Shown: positions 26,582-34,430, counted from the stretch's first letter. The stretch is 64,000 nt of DNA from Haloarcula sp. DT43 (GCF_037078405.1 NZ_JAYMGZ010000002.1:434001-498000), one strand, 5' to 3'. The notes: generated by a model from the sequence alone, not told the origin. Translations and numbers: made by a program.

Positions 26582-28375
26582 ATGGTCCTGTCGCCGCTCG
26601 CTGTCGTCCTGTTGTCAGGTGTCGTCGGGATGGGCGTCGCCTTTCTGGTGTGGCTCCACCGGGACCGACCGGGCGCGGGACCGCTGGCGGTGTTCGTCGT
26701 CGCGGCGAGCCTCTGGGCCGTCACGTACGGCATCGAACTCGCGGTGCCGGGACTGCCAACCATGGAGCGGCTCGTCCAGTTCCAGCTGACGCTATCGGTC
26801 GTCATCCCCGTCGCGTGGCTCGTGACCGTCGTCGAGTACACCGGCCACCCACACTGGCTCACCCGACGCCGGACGGCGCTGTTGCTCGCCGAACCGGCGG
26901 TGTTTGTCACGCTCGTGTGGTCGAACCGCGCCCACCAGCTCATCTGGTCCGGGAGCGGGACCCAGCACGTCTCGGCGTCGTCGGTGACGCTCGTTCCCGA
27001 GTACGGCGTCGTGTACTGGGGCCACATGTCCTACATTCTGCTGCTGGTTCTGGCCGGCGGCGGCCTCCTGTTGCGGATGCTGTTCCGGTCGAACCAGGTG
27101 TTTCGAGGGCAGAGCATCGCGCTACTTTCCGCTATCGCCGTTCCGACGATTATCCAGATGCTGTTCGTGCTCGGGGCGGTACCGACGGCCTTCGACCCGA
27201 CGAGCCTCGGCTACGTCGCGTCGGGGGTCGTCCTCTCGGTCGCCATCCTCCGCGGCCAGTTGCTCGACGTGGCCCCGGTGACCCGGGAACTGGGCCGGGA
27301 GGCGGTGTTCGCCGAGATGGACGACCAGGTCATCATCGTCGACGGCGAGGGCCGCATCGTCGACGTCAACGAGGCCGCCACGGCGCTGTTCGACGCCGAC
27401 CGGGGCGCGCTGCTCGGCCGCTCGCTGGCGCGGACGCTACCGGCACTCGCCGAGACGGTCCCCGACCCCGGCGAGCGGGCGCGAACCGAGACGCCCCTCG
27501 AACACGACGGCGGCGTCCGGTACTACGACGTCCGCGTGATACCGCTGTACCGCGCCTACGGCGTCGTCTCGGGCCATCTCGTCAGCCTCCGTGACGTCAC
27601 CGACCGCCGACAGCGCGAGCAGCGCCTCGACGTGCTCAATCGGTTGCTCCGACACGACATCCGCAACGAGATGAACGTCGTCAAGGGGAACGCGGACCTG
27701 CTCCGGGACACGGCCGACACCGAGGAGCGCGAGCGACTCGGCCGCATCATCAGCACGGTCGACGACATCGTCGACCGGAGCAACAAAATCGGGCGGGTCA
27801 CCGAAGCCCTGGAGACCGAACAGCACAGCCCGACGCAACTGCACGAACTGCTGGCGTCGGTCGTGAGCGACGCCCGACGGCGCAACCCCGACGCGTCGGT
27901 CACGTTCTCCTGCGACGGGACCATCTGGGTCCGAGGTGGGCCGTCGGTCCACATCGCGCTGGAGGAACTGGTCGAGAACGCCGTCGAACACCGGGCAACG
28001 GCCGAGGGGCCTGTCGAGGTCGAGATTACCGCGAGCCGGACCGACGGGACGCCGGGCGTCCGCGTGGCCGTCCACGACAACGGGCCCGGTATCGCCGCCC
28101 ACGAGCGGGAGGTCATCCGCTCGGGCACCGAGACGCCGCTCAAGCACGGCTCCGGAGTCGGCCTCTGGCTCGTCAACTGGATAGTCCGGAACCTCGGCGG
28201 CCGGATGTCCTTCCCCGACACGGACGGGCCGGGAACGACCGTTGAACTGCAACTGCCGGCGGCCGACCCGAAACCGGACGGGACGTCACCGACGGACTCG
28301 GTCCCGGGCGGTTCGGTACCCGACGACTCGGTCCCGGACGAGGCGACACCGGCCCGCGGCGACCGCGCCGACTGA
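26582..28375 (+). CDS. Membrane sensor histidine kinase (7TM-PAS-HisKA-HATPase)
   Basis: The protein has 597 residues. Residues about 5-225 hold seven membrane helices of the histidine kinase N-terminal 7TM type. A PAS domain follows (about 235-345, FAEMDDQVIIVDGEGRIVDVNEAATALF). The H-box is LLRHDIRNEMNVV with phosphoacceptor His358. The ATPase domain shows the N-box (ELVENAVEH), G1 (VHDNGPGI) and G2 (GSGVGLWLV). A Pro/Asp-rich disordered tail follows after about 560. No response regulator gene is adjacent; haloarchaeal kinases are often orphans. A TTATATC box lies about 30 bases upstream. Confidence 0.93.
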   Translation: MVLSPLAVVLLSGVVGMGVAFLVWLHRDRPGAGPLAVFVVAASLWAVTYGIELAVPGLPTMERLVQFQLTLSVVIPVAWLVTVVEYTGHPHWLTRRRTALLLAEPAVFVTLVWSNRAHQLIWSGSGTQHVSASSVTLVPEYGVVYWGHMSYILLLVLAGGGLLLRMLFRSNQVFRGQSIALLSAIAVPTIIQMLFVLGAVPTAFDPTSLGYVASGVVLSVAILRGQLLDVAPVTRELGREAVFAEMDDQVIIVDGEGRIVDVNEAATALFDADRGALLGRSLARTLPALAETVPDPGERARTETPLEHDGGVRYYDVRVIPLYRAYGVVSGHLVSLRDVTDRRQREQRLDVLNRLLRHDIRNEMNVVKGNADLLRDTADTEERERLGRIISTVDDIVDRSNKIGRVTEALETEQHSPTQLHELLASVVSDARRRNPDASVTFSCDGTIWVRGGPSVHIALEELVENAVEHRATAEGPVEVEITASRTDGTPGVRVAVHDNGPGIAAHEREVIRSGTETPLKHGSGVGLWLVNWIVRNLGGRMSFPDTDGPGTTVELQLPAADPKPDGTSPTDSVPGGSVPDDSVPDEATPARGDRAD

Positions 28376-28380
28376 GTCCG

Positions 28381-29079
28381 TTACCAGTCGATTTCGGCCT
28401 TGTCGCGCCAGAACCGTCCGCTGGGCGCATCAGGCCGGAAGCGGGCGAGCCAGACCGGCGTCTCGGCCCCCTTCTCGGGCGTCCGCGGGGCGCTGCCCTC
28501 GGTCATGTCCGTCTGGACGTAGCCCGGACACACCGAGTTTGCGACGAGGCCGTCGGCCGCGTACTCGCCGTCGAGGTACTTCGTCAGCCCGTTGACGCCC
28601 GTCTTCGAGATTCGATAGGCCGGCGTGCCGCCGGACTGGCTCTCGGTGATGGCCCCCAGCCCGGAGGACATGCTGACGACGCGGCCGCCCTCGTCGGCCA
28701 ACAACAGCGGGAGGGCGTACTTCGTCATGAGGACCGCCCCCCGGAGGTTCGTGTCGAGGGTGTGGTCGATGACGTCGGCCGGCATCTCGTCGAGTGGCTC
28801 CCGCGAGTCCATCACCCCGGCGTTGTTGACCAGGGCGTCGAGACGGCCCTGTTCGCGCTCGATGCGGTCGACGGCGGCGACCATCCCCTCGTCGTCGGTC
28901 ACGTCGAGTTCGATGGCGCGGCGGTCCGACGCCCCGATGTCGTCGGTGTCGCGCGCGCCGGCGTACACCGTCGCGCCGAGGTCGACCAGCCCGTCGGCGA
29001 TTGCCTTCCCGATGCCCCGTGTCGCGCCGGTGACGAGTACGACCTGCCCGTCGAGGCTGTCGTAGAGCGGAACGTCCAT
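28381..29079 (-). CDS. Short-chain dehydrogenase/reductase
   Basis: This 232-residue SDR has the cofactor motif TGATRGIG, NNAG (LVNNAGV), the catalytic Ser in VSMSSGLG and the YxxxK pair in PAYRISK. After the first beta-alpha unit the Arg of ARD (GARD) favours NADP(H). The start at MDVPLYDSLDGQVVLVTGA fits the family; the longer upstream frame is not used. The substrate is unknown. It ends against the histidine kinase gene (convergent, 5 bases apart). Confidence 0.92.
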   Translation of the reverse strand: MDVPLYDSLDGQVVLVTGATRGIGKAIADGLVDLGATVYAGARDTDDIGASDRRAIELDVTDDEGMVAAVDRIEREQGRLDALVNNAGVMDSREPLDEMPADVIDHTLDTNLRGAVLMTKYALPLLLADEGGRVVSMSSGLGAITESQSGGTPAYRISKTGVNGLTKYLDGEYAADGLVANSVCPGYVQTDMTEGSAPRTPEKGAETPVWLARFRPDAPSGRFWRDKAEIDW

Positions 29080-29143
29080 ACGCGGCGTTGGGCGGCCGGG
29101 CCGAAAAGGAGGGGGGTCGTGGCGACGCGGTGCCGGGGCCGAC

Positions 29144-29707
29144 CTACCGTTCCTCGTCCCGACGCATCGCGATTTCGAACCAGGGACAGAGGCGGAGCTG
29201 GCGGTAGTACTCGGGGTGTTCGCGCAGTCGGTCGTAAGGGACCCACATGACACCGTCGACCTCCTCGGGGTTCGGGTCGAGCGTGGTGTCGGTCAGCGTC
29301 GCCTGCAGAACCGCACACACCTCCCATTCGAGGCCGGCGTTCTCGTAGTAGCGCTTGTACTCGAACCGGTCGGTCACGCGGAGGTCCCGGTACTGGGAGG
29401 GCTCGATACCCAGTTCCTCTTCGAGCCGTTCCTCGGTGGCTTCGACCTGCGTCTGGCCCTGGACGGGGTGGGAGGCGACGGTGCCGTCCCAGTGGGTGTC
29501 CCAGAGGCGCTTGTTGGCGGCCCGCTGTGCGAGCAGGATTCGGCCGTCCTCGTCGAACAGCAGGGCGGTGAACGCGCGGTGGCGAACCCCGTCACCGGTG
29601 TGGGCATCGAGCCGATTGACCAGCCCCTCCTCGTTGTCGTCGGCGTCCACCGCGACGACCTCCTGTCGGGCGTTCTCGTGTGTCTCGTCGACCGCGTCGG
29701 AACTCAT
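29144..29707 (-). CDS. idi: Isopentenyl-diphosphate delta-isomerase type I (Nudix), catalytic Cys missing
   Basis: This 187-residue IDI-1/Nudix-fold protein, by family, interconverts IPP and DMAPP for lipid and carotenoid synthesis. Metal-ligand positions are kept: H-T-G-D-G-V-R-H (His25/His32 equivalents), SHP (His69 equivalent), the Nudix-like EATEERLEEELG, and WEVC (Glu116 equivalent). The catalytic Cys of the E. coli motif TNSVCGHP is replaced: the segment here is WDGTVASHP, with Ala at that position. This change may be a lineage feature, as I believe related haloarchaeal proteins look alike, and activity may be of another type. It is followed by the SDR gene on the same strand. Confidence 0.8.
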   Translation of the reverse strand: MSSDAVDETHENARQEVVAVDADDNEEGLVNRLDAHTGDGVRHRAFTALLFDEDGRILLAQRAANKRLWDTHWDGTVASHPVQGQTQVEATEERLEEELGIEPSQYRDLRVTDRFEYKRYYENAGLEWEVCAVLQATLTDTTLDPNPEEVDGVMWVPYDRLREHPEYYRQLRLCPWFEIAMRRDEER

Positions 29708-29754
29708 ATGTCGTACCTCTCACAGAGGCGCGTATTACGCCCTTCGACTTCCCG

Positions 29755-30390
29755 TCACCGCGCCGGATGCTCCGAGACGAACTGCTTGAGTATCTGCTCT
29801 TCCGCGCGGTGGAGCGTCTCGCTGCAGGTCGACTTGGCGATGCCGACGCGGTCTGCCAGTTCCGTCAGCGAACACTCCCGCGGCGTGTCGTAGTAGCCCG
29901 CGTCGATGGCCTCCTCGACCAGTTCGAACTGGCTCTCGGTGAGCACCTGCTCGGTTTCGAGGTGCTGCCGGATGCGGTCGACGCTGAAGGAGATGCCGAA
30001 CTCCTCCAGTTGCTCGCCGAGCTCGGAGAGTCGCTCCTGTGGCGCGGAGATGTCCCAGACGGCCTCGCCGTCCGAGAGCGTGAACGGCATCTCCAGCGGG
30101 ACGCCCGACCCCTGGACTGGAAAGAGCAGGAGCGGCATCGACGTCTCGAACTGGACCAGCGCGCTGTCGTCGCGGTGGGAGAGTATCTCCAGCGTGGTGA
30201 CCGAGTCCCGGGCTTCGATGTCACGCAGCACCGCCGGGAGGTCGTCGGACGTTATCTCCGCCAGGCCGACGCCGGAGTCCTCGCCGGGGAGCGCCGAGAG
30301 GATTCGGAACGTCGCGTCGGCGTACGTGCGTGACACCTCGCCGATCCAGATTTCCTCCGGAATCGTGAGCGTGAGTTCAGCGTGTGGCAT
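29755..30390 (-). CDS. HTH-10 (bacterio-opsin-activator-type) transcription regulator
   Basis: The protein has 211 residues. The N-terminal 140 residues are a haloarchaeal sensor domain of the Bat type (LTIPEEIWIGEVSRTYADATFRILSALPGEDSGVGLAEI). The C-terminal HTH-10 domain reads LTESQFELVEEAIDAGYYDTPRECSLTELADRVGIAKSTCSETLHRAEEQILKQF. It regulates transcription, with unknown signal. The start at MPHAELTL is used; the upstream frame begins inside a CCGAACATGTTCGG palindrome, which may be a regulatory site rather than coding. The promoter is unusual: a GAATATATTC box lies only 10-20 bases before this ATG. Confidence 0.85.
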   Translation of the reverse strand: MPHAELTLTIPEEIWIGEVSRTYADATFRILSALPGEDSGVGLAEITSDDLPAVLRDIEARDSVTTLEILSHRDDSALVQFETSMPLLLFPVQGSGVPLEMPFTLSDGEAVWDISAPQERLSELGEQLEEFGISFSVDRIRQHLETEQVLTESQFELVEEAIDAGYYDTPRECSLTELADRVGIAKSTCSETLHRAEEQILKQFVSEHPAR

Positions 30391-30433
30391 GGGTATATCC
30401 GAATATATTCGCCCGGCCCCTGCGGCCCTGCTC

Positions 30434-30447
30434 CCGAACATGTTCGG
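30434..30447. promoter_or_regulatory. Perfect palindrome CCGAACATGTTCGG
   Basis: This perfect 14-base palindrome lies 51 bases from the ATG of the HTH-10 gene on the minus strand. It is the best copy of a motif found three more times in the following 4 kb. It resembles the CGAAC...GTTCG element reported for NarO-controlled anaerobic genes in Haloferax, from memory and with a spacer that may differ. It is probably a dimeric regulator-binding site. Confidence 0.5.
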
Positions 30448-30528
30448 CTACCGGTGGCTGGGAAAAGAATCTTGGGGGGAACTGCCGTCCGCTGTCGGCG
30501 CGGGCAGCGACCACGCAAGACCGACGTG

Positions 30529-30542
30529 CCGAACATCTCCGG
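30529..30542. promoter_or_regulatory. Imperfect copy CCGAACATCTCCGG
   Basis: An imperfect copy of the same palindrome, with one half-site degraded (CTCCGG). Its centre is about 48 bases before the ATG of the SRPBCC gene, just upstream of that gene's TATA-like CTTATT. Confidence 0.4.
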
Positions 30543-30583
30543 CTATGGCGAACGCTTATTCCGTCGGCCACTCGCCGTCCGAT

Positions 30584-30997
30584 ATGGAGCGCGTCTCGCT
30601 GACCCGGACGGTCCCGGCCGACCCGGCGACAGTCACCGACCTGATGACCGACGTCGCGCCGTTCATGCGCGCGGCGGGGTTCGACGAGGTGACCCTCGAC
30701 GGGGACACCCTCGGCATCACGAACCGCGTCGGGCTGTTCGAAATCGACCTCGACCTCGAACTCGTCGAGACCGACGCCGTGTTGCGGTACGAACAGCGCC
30801 AGGGCATCTTCGAGTCGATGATGACGGAGTACAGCGTCGAAGCCGTCGATGAGGGGACCGACGTGACGGCGACGACGGAGTACAGCGCCCTCGACCTCCC
30901 GGTGCTGGGCGAGATGCTCGACTCGACCGTCATCTCCCGCCAGCGCACGAAGGAACTCAACAGGCAGTTCGACTGGCTCATCGAGCAGGTGGACTAG
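30584..30997 (+). CDS. SRPBCC-fold (START/Bet v1-like) protein
   Basis: This 137-residue helix-grip protein binds hydrophobic ligands by family (VSLTRTVPADPATVTDLMTDVAPFMRAAGF ... GLFEIDLDLELVETDAVLRYEQRQGIFESMMTEYSVEAVDEGTDVTATTEY). The ATG at 30584 is preferred: GCTTATTCCG at 30552-30561 is at leaderless spacing, and the alternative ATG at 30545 would put the box inside the gene. It lies in the cluster with the CCGAAC palindromes. Confidence 0.7.
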   Translation: MERVSLTRTVPADPATVTDLMTDVAPFMRAAGFDEVTLDGDTLGITNRVGLFEIDLDLELVETDAVLRYEQRQGIFESMMTEYSVEAVDEGTDVTATTEYSALDLPVLGEMLDSTVISRQRTKELNRQFDWLIEQVD

Positions 30998-31106
30998 CGG
31001 CCGCGTGGCTACGGTCGCCCGCCTCACGGGCGTGAAGTAACTGTTCTGTGTGTCCCCGAATATGACAACCAGAAGACCGATACGGTCAGGGGAGGTTGCT
31101 TGCGAC

Positions 31107-31622
31107 ATGGCTTTCCGTCCACTTCTGACGGTGGCTCTCATCATCTGTGCCGGCATCGTGGCTTCGCTGGTCCTGTTTCCCACACTCTCTCATCTCAGCC
31201 CTCCTCCCGAGGTAACGACAGCTGACACACCGACGGTCGACCCGTCCGTTCCCGCCCCGTACGACGGTACGAAAGCCGAACCCACTGCGGTCATCCAGGT
31301 CGGGGGAGGCAGGGGTGGCCTGCCAATCCAGGTCTGGAACGACAGCCCGGCGAACCGGACCGTGTCTGTAGCATTACTCCACAATGCCAGTGGTTCGACG
31401 GTCCTGACCCGTACAGAACCGCTTCCACCGAACGGGACACTTCGCCTGGAGATTCGGTCTCCGGGGTATCTCCTCGAAGTGACCGACGAATCGACACAGA
31501 CCACCGGAACGTACCCAGTCACGACCGACCAGTTCGACTGCAATTCCCGGTTTGCAGAGGTCCGTATCGATAGCGATGGCGACGTCGACTCCCGGACCGT
31601 CGCCACGAATATGGGCTGTTAG
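31107..31622 (+). CDS. Secreted or membrane-anchored hypothetical protein
   Basis: This 171-residue protein begins with a hydrophobic helix (FRPLLTVALIICAGIVASLVLFP) that is a signal anchor. A Thr/Pro-rich linker (SPPPEVTTADTPTVDPSVPAP) follows, then a beta-rich domain (PTAVIQVGGGRGGLPIQVWNDSPANRTVSVALLHN ... TLRLEIRSPGYLLEV) of immunoglobulin-like look. Two cysteines (DCNSR, MGC at the end) may form a disulphide. An ATG at 31062 would add 15 residues; GGGGAGGTTGC 10-20 bases before 31107 looks like a ribosome-binding site, which favours the shorter form. GC content is a little lower than in its neighbours. Confidence 0.55.
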   Translation: MAFRPLLTVALIICAGIVASLVLFPTLSHLSPPPEVTTADTPTVDPSVPAPYDGTKAEPTAVIQVGGGRGGLPIQVWNDSPANRTVSVALLHNASGSTVLTRTEPLPPNGTLRLEIRSPGYLLEVTDESTQTTGTYPVTTDQFDCNSRFAEVRIDSDGDVDSRTVATNMGC

Positions 31623-31708
31623 TGGTGTTCACTGTGCTAACCGATAGGGCCATCCCCTGTCCCGACCGCCACGAGGAGCTTCCTGGCGTTCCCACCGACG
31701 GATAAATG

Positions 31709-31724
31709 CCCGAACATCTTCGGG
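31709..31724. promoter_or_regulatory. Palindrome CCCGAACATCTTCGGG upstream of the RiPP gene
   Basis: A 16-base palindrome with one mismatched central pair. Its centre is 44.5 bases before the ATG of the CGCGG gene, the same distance as at the DUF2249 gene. A GGATAAATG box adjoins it on the distal side. It is probably the operator or activator site for the CGCGG-radical SAM operon. Confidence 0.55.
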
Positions 31725-31760
31725 AGAGAACCGAGGAACATCCGCCGGTAACGGGTATCC

Positions 31761-32066
31761 ATGAGCCGTTCCCACGAGGACCTGCCGCCGGTCACGACCG
31801 AGGTGCACGACAACTCCTGGTCGGCGAACCTGGAGACGCCCGCACACGCCGAGGACCCCGACGTCGTCGTCGAGCAGGCCATCGACGCCGTCGAAAAGAC
31901 GACGGCGGGGAACCACGTCAATCTGGTGAGCCATGCCGACCACGGCCACCCCGAGACGTACCTGTTCGACGCGCTGGCGGCGGCGTTCGGCGAGAGCGTC
32001 TCGGTGGAGTACGTCCAGCAGTGTGGCTGCGGGGGCCACGTCACCCGCGTCCACCGGGAGGCATAG
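31761..32066 (+). CDS. CGCGG-family candidate RiPP precursor (radical SAM-modified)
   Basis: This 101-residue protein has a His/Asp-rich body and CGCGG at residues 88-92 (VQQCGCGGHVTRVHREA). The gene is followed directly, with no intervening base, by a radical SAM/SPASM gene. This matches the CGCGG family of putative radical SAM-modified peptides described in archaea, which I recall by name from protein family databases. Most of the protein is leader-like; the modified part would be the Cys-Gly-Cys-Gly-Gly core near the C-terminus. The nature of the modification (thioether or other) is unknown. A regulator site sits 44 bases upstream. Confidence 0.7.
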   Translation: MSRSHEDLPPVTTEVHDNSWSANLETPAHAEDPDVVVEQAIDAVEKTTAGNHVNLVSHADHGHPETYLFDALAAAFGESVSVEYVQQCGCGGHVTRVHREA

Positions 32067-33140
32067 ATGCGGGGGACCCTCGACCTCGACCGCCAGCCGC
32101 TGGTGCTGATATGGGAAGTGACCCAGGCCTGCGAACTGGCGTGCAAACACTGTCGGGCCGACGCCCAGCCCCGCCGCCATCCCGACGAACTGTCGACGGC
32201 GGAGGGGAAGGCGCTGTTGGACCAGGCCCGCGAGTTCGGCGAGGGCCAGCTCGTCGTCCTCTCCGGCGGGGACCCGCTCGCCCGTGCGGACCTCCCGGAA
32301 CTCATCGATTACGGGACCGAGCAGGGCCTCCGGATGACGCTGACCCCAAGTGGGACGACCTCGCTGACGCGGGACCGGCTGGCCGACCTCGACGACGCCG
32401 GGCTCCGGCGGCTGGCGCTGTCGCTCGACGGTGGCGACGGCGAGGCGCACGACGCCTTCCGCGGCGAGTCCGGGAGCTTCGAGGCGACGATGGAGGCCGC
32501 CGAGGCGGCCCGGGACCTCGACATCCCGCTGCAGATAAACACCACCGTCTGCGCGGAGACGGTCGAGCAACTGCCGGCGATACGGGACCTCGTCGCGGAC
32601 CTCGACGCGGTGCTGTGGTCGGTGTTCTTCCTCGTCCCGGTCGGCCGCGGGCGGCTGCTGACGCCGATTCCCCCCGAGCGGGCCGAGCGCGTGCTCGAGT
32701 GGCTCCGCGAGGTCAGCGACGAGGCGTCGTTCGGCCTCAAGACGACCGAAGCGCCCCACTACCGGCGCGTGGCGATACAGAACCAGGACGAGGGGGCCAG
32801 CGGGCTCAAGCGTCGACTGGGTATCCGCGCCGGCAAGGGCTTTGCCTTCGTGAGCCACACCGGCGAGGTGTACCCATCCGGATTCCTGCCGGAGTCGGCG
32901 GGCAACGTCCGGGAGGAGAGCGTCGTGGACATCTACCGGGAGTCGTCGCTGTTCCAGCAGCTCAGGGACGACGACGCGCTGACGGGCAAGTGCGGGGCCT
33001 GCCGGTACCGGTCGGTCTGTGGCGGCAGTCGGTCGCGGGCCTACGCGACGACGGGGGACCCGCTGGCGGCGGACCCGCTGTGTGACTACCGGCCCGAGGG
33101 GTTCGATGGGTCCGTTCCCGACCAGCACCCGGCAGATTGA
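32067..33140 (+). CDS. Radical SAM/SPASM maturase (TIGR04053-like)
   Basis: The protein has 357 residues. The radical SAM cluster motif CxxxCxxC is intact at C22-C26-C29 (CELACKHC), followed by LSGGDPLARADL (GGDP SAM-binding motif). The C-terminal SPASM-like region has CGACRYRSVCGGSRSRAYATTGD ... LC with Cys at 309, 312, 318 and 339 to hold extra iron-sulfur clusters. By family it resembles the TIGR04053 group related to heme-modifying AhbD and peptide maturases. Abutting the CGCGG gene, it is the likely enzyme that modifies that peptide. A T-run at 33146-33150 just after the stop may terminate the operon. Confidence 0.85.
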   Translation: MRGTLDLDRQPLVLIWEVTQACELACKHCRADAQPRRHPDELSTAEGKALLDQAREFGEGQLVVLSGGDPLARADLPELIDYGTEQGLRMTLTPSGTTSLTRDRLADLDDAGLRRLALSLDGGDGEAHDAFRGESGSFEATMEAAEAARDLDIPLQINTTVCAETVEQLPAIRDLVADLDAVLWSVFFLVPVGRGRLLTPIPPERAERVLEWLREVSDEASFGLKTTEAPHYRRVAIQNQDEGASGLKRRLGIRAGKGFAFVSHTGEVYPSGFLPESAGNVREESVVDIYRESSLFQQLRDDDALTGKCGACRYRSVCGGSRSRAYATTGDPLAADPLCDYRPEGFDGSVPDQHPAD

Positions 33141-33145
33141 GGGGG

Positions 33146-33150
33146 TTTTT
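33146..33150 (+). terminator. T-run after the radical SAM gene
   Basis: A GGGGGTTTTT stretch just after the stop codon. Archaeal termination often uses T-runs without a hairpin, and the next gene has its own promoter. Confidence 0.35.
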
Positions 33151-33180
33151 CATTCCGTGGGAACGCGCCTCGCCCGTTTT

Positions 33181-33195
33181 GTAACACGGTGTCAC
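33181..33195. promoter_or_regulatory. Near-palindrome GTAACACGGTGTCAC at the NarO-like promoter
   Basis: This 15-base imperfect palindrome lies between the GTTTTG TATA-like box (about 33175-33180) and the start codon at 33206. Occupation would block transcription start, so it may be an autoregulatory site. Confidence 0.35.
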
Positions 33196-33205
33196 AGTAT
33201 TCGGT

Positions 33206-33853
33206 ATGAGCGACTCCGGCATCAGAGTGGAACTATCGGTCGACGCCCCGGAGGCCTGTCCGGTGGCGAGCGTCTCGGACGAGGCGGGCGCGGCGGTGAC
33301 CGACATCGCCAGAAGTAGCCCGGATTCGGACGGCCAGGTCATCGAGGAGTTCACCGCGACGGACAGCGACGAGGCGACAATCGAGGCACGGGGGGACATG
33401 GACAAGGTGTTCGCCACGGGCAACGGGGCGCGCTACCAGTTCTCGCGGTCCCGGACCGACTGCGCCTGTGAGGCCATCGAGACCTTCGACTGCCCGGTCG
33501 CGGACATCCGCGCCGAGGGCGGCCGGCTCCAGCTGACGTTTCACGCCCCCGACGTCGACCGGGTGCGCGCCATCGTGACGCGGCTGAAGGAACTGTACGA
33601 CGGCGTCTCGCTCCGGTCGATGCGGCGCAACGGCGACGTGGACCCGGTCGACTCGATTCTGGTCGACCGGAGCCAGCTCACCGACCGCCAGCGGGAAGTG
33701 CTCGAAACGGCCGTCGAGATGGGCTACTTCGAGTACCCGAAGGGGGCCAACGCCGGCGACGTGGCGGCGGAACTGGACATCTCCGTCTCGACGTTCGCGG
33801 AACACCTCGCCGCCGCCCAGACGAAACTGCTCGACAGCATCATCGCGGAGTAG
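33206..33853 (+). CDS. HTH-10 regulator with N-terminal Cys motif (NarO/DmsR-like)
   Basis: The protein has 215 residues. Four cysteines, C18 (ACPVAS), C86 and C88 (DCAC) and C96 (DCPV), lie in the N-terminal domain and could hold an iron-sulfur cluster or metal. The C-terminal HTH-10 domain reads LTDRQREVLETAVEMGYFEYPKGANAGDVAAELDISVSTFAEHLAAAQTKLLDSII. This layout matches haloarchaeal NarO and DmsR, which control nitrate/nitrite and DMSO respiration, as I recall. No nitrate or DMSO reductase lies in this window. It is the natural candidate to bind the CCGAAC palindromes nearby. Confidence 0.8.
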   Translation: MSDSGIRVELSVDAPEACPVASVSDEAGAAVTDIARSSPDSDGQVIEEFTATDSDEATIEARGDMDKVFATGNGARYQFSRSRTDCACEAIETFDCPVADIRAEGGRLQLTFHAPDVDRVRAIVTRLKELYDGVSLRSMRRNGDVDPVDSILVDRSQLTDRQREVLETAVEMGYFEYPKGANAGDVAAELDISVSTFAEHLAAAQTKLLDSIIAE

Positions 33854-33855
33854 GC

Positions 33856-34198
33856 CTACAGTGGGTCGCCACGACCCCCATCGGCGAGCGAACGCTGCTC
33901 CCAGGAGATACGTATAGAGAACTGCGCCGAGAACGCCAGCCGCCGCGCCGACCGGTCTCGTCCAGCCGACACGGCCGACAAGACCGAGTAGCTGCATGCC
34001 GAGTCCGCTCCCAAGCAGTGCAATCGAGAGCAGCGCCGTCCGGTCATCTGCACAGGGCCAGACGCCGACTGCCGGCGGGTAGAGCCCGAGCGTGACGACG
34101 ACACGGCGGGGCACGGCGACCGCCATCGCGGCGTGGAAGCAGACGAAAAACAGCGCGCTGGCGGCGACGAACCACCGCGAGACGCGCTCGGTCCGCAT
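33856..34198 (-). CDS. Small four-helix membrane protein, frame apparently disrupted
   Basis: Translated from ATG at 34198, the frame encodes MRTERVSRWFVAASALFF... with four membrane helices (about 10-31, 33-47, 53-75, 83-104), then runs on antisense through the neighbouring regulator gene. One base less in the C5 run at 33875-33879 would give the ending RRWGRGDPL and a stop at 33858-33856, i.e. 113 residues before the neighbour. So a one-base insertion, either real or a sequencing error, is the simplest explanation. The gene starts 2 bases after the DUF2249 stop and belongs to that operon. Confidence 0.45.
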
Positions 34199-34199
34199 C

Positions 34200-34430
34200 T
34201 CACTCCGGTCGTATCGTGACGTGCCACTCCCCGTCGGCGACCTGTTCGGCGTCGTACTGGTACCCCTTCCTCGTGAGCACGTCGTACAGCGGCACCGGCT
34301 CGAAACTGTTCACGAGCCGGAGCGTCTCACCCTCGCCGACCGAGTCCAGCGCGTCCATGATGTGTCCGAACGGTTCCCCGTCGACCTGTCGAACGTCGAG
34401 TTCACGTACGGTCTCCCGGTCCGTGTGCAT
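34200..34430 (-). CDS. DUF2249 domain protein
   Basis: This 76-residue TusA/SirA-like small protein (ELDVRQVDGEPFGHIMDALDSVGEGETLRLVNSFEPVPLYDVLTRKGYQYDAEQ) has the LRLVNSFEPVPLY strand and the DVR motif that mark DUF2249. Relatives often stand near nitric-oxide, nitrite or metal-handling genes and are proposed to deliver sulfur or bind metal, but this one has no Cys. A palindrome CGAACGTGTTCG is centred 44.5 bases upstream, the same geometry as at the CGCGG gene. Confidence 0.8.
   Translation of the reverse strand: MHTDRETVRELDVRQVDGEPFGHIMDALDSVGEGETLRLVNSFEPVPLYDVLTRKGYQYDAEQVADGEWHVTIRPE

Noticed and set aside
30439..30583. Longer start for the SRPBCC gene at the ATG inside the palindrome.
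   Set aside because: It would add about 48 residues that do not fit the helix-grip fold and would swallow the promoter.
33233..34198. A 321-residue minus-strand frame covering the membrane gene and the antisense of the regulator.
   Set aside because: The part after 33858 mirrors the regulator codons and has no domain; long shadow frames are normal at this GC content.
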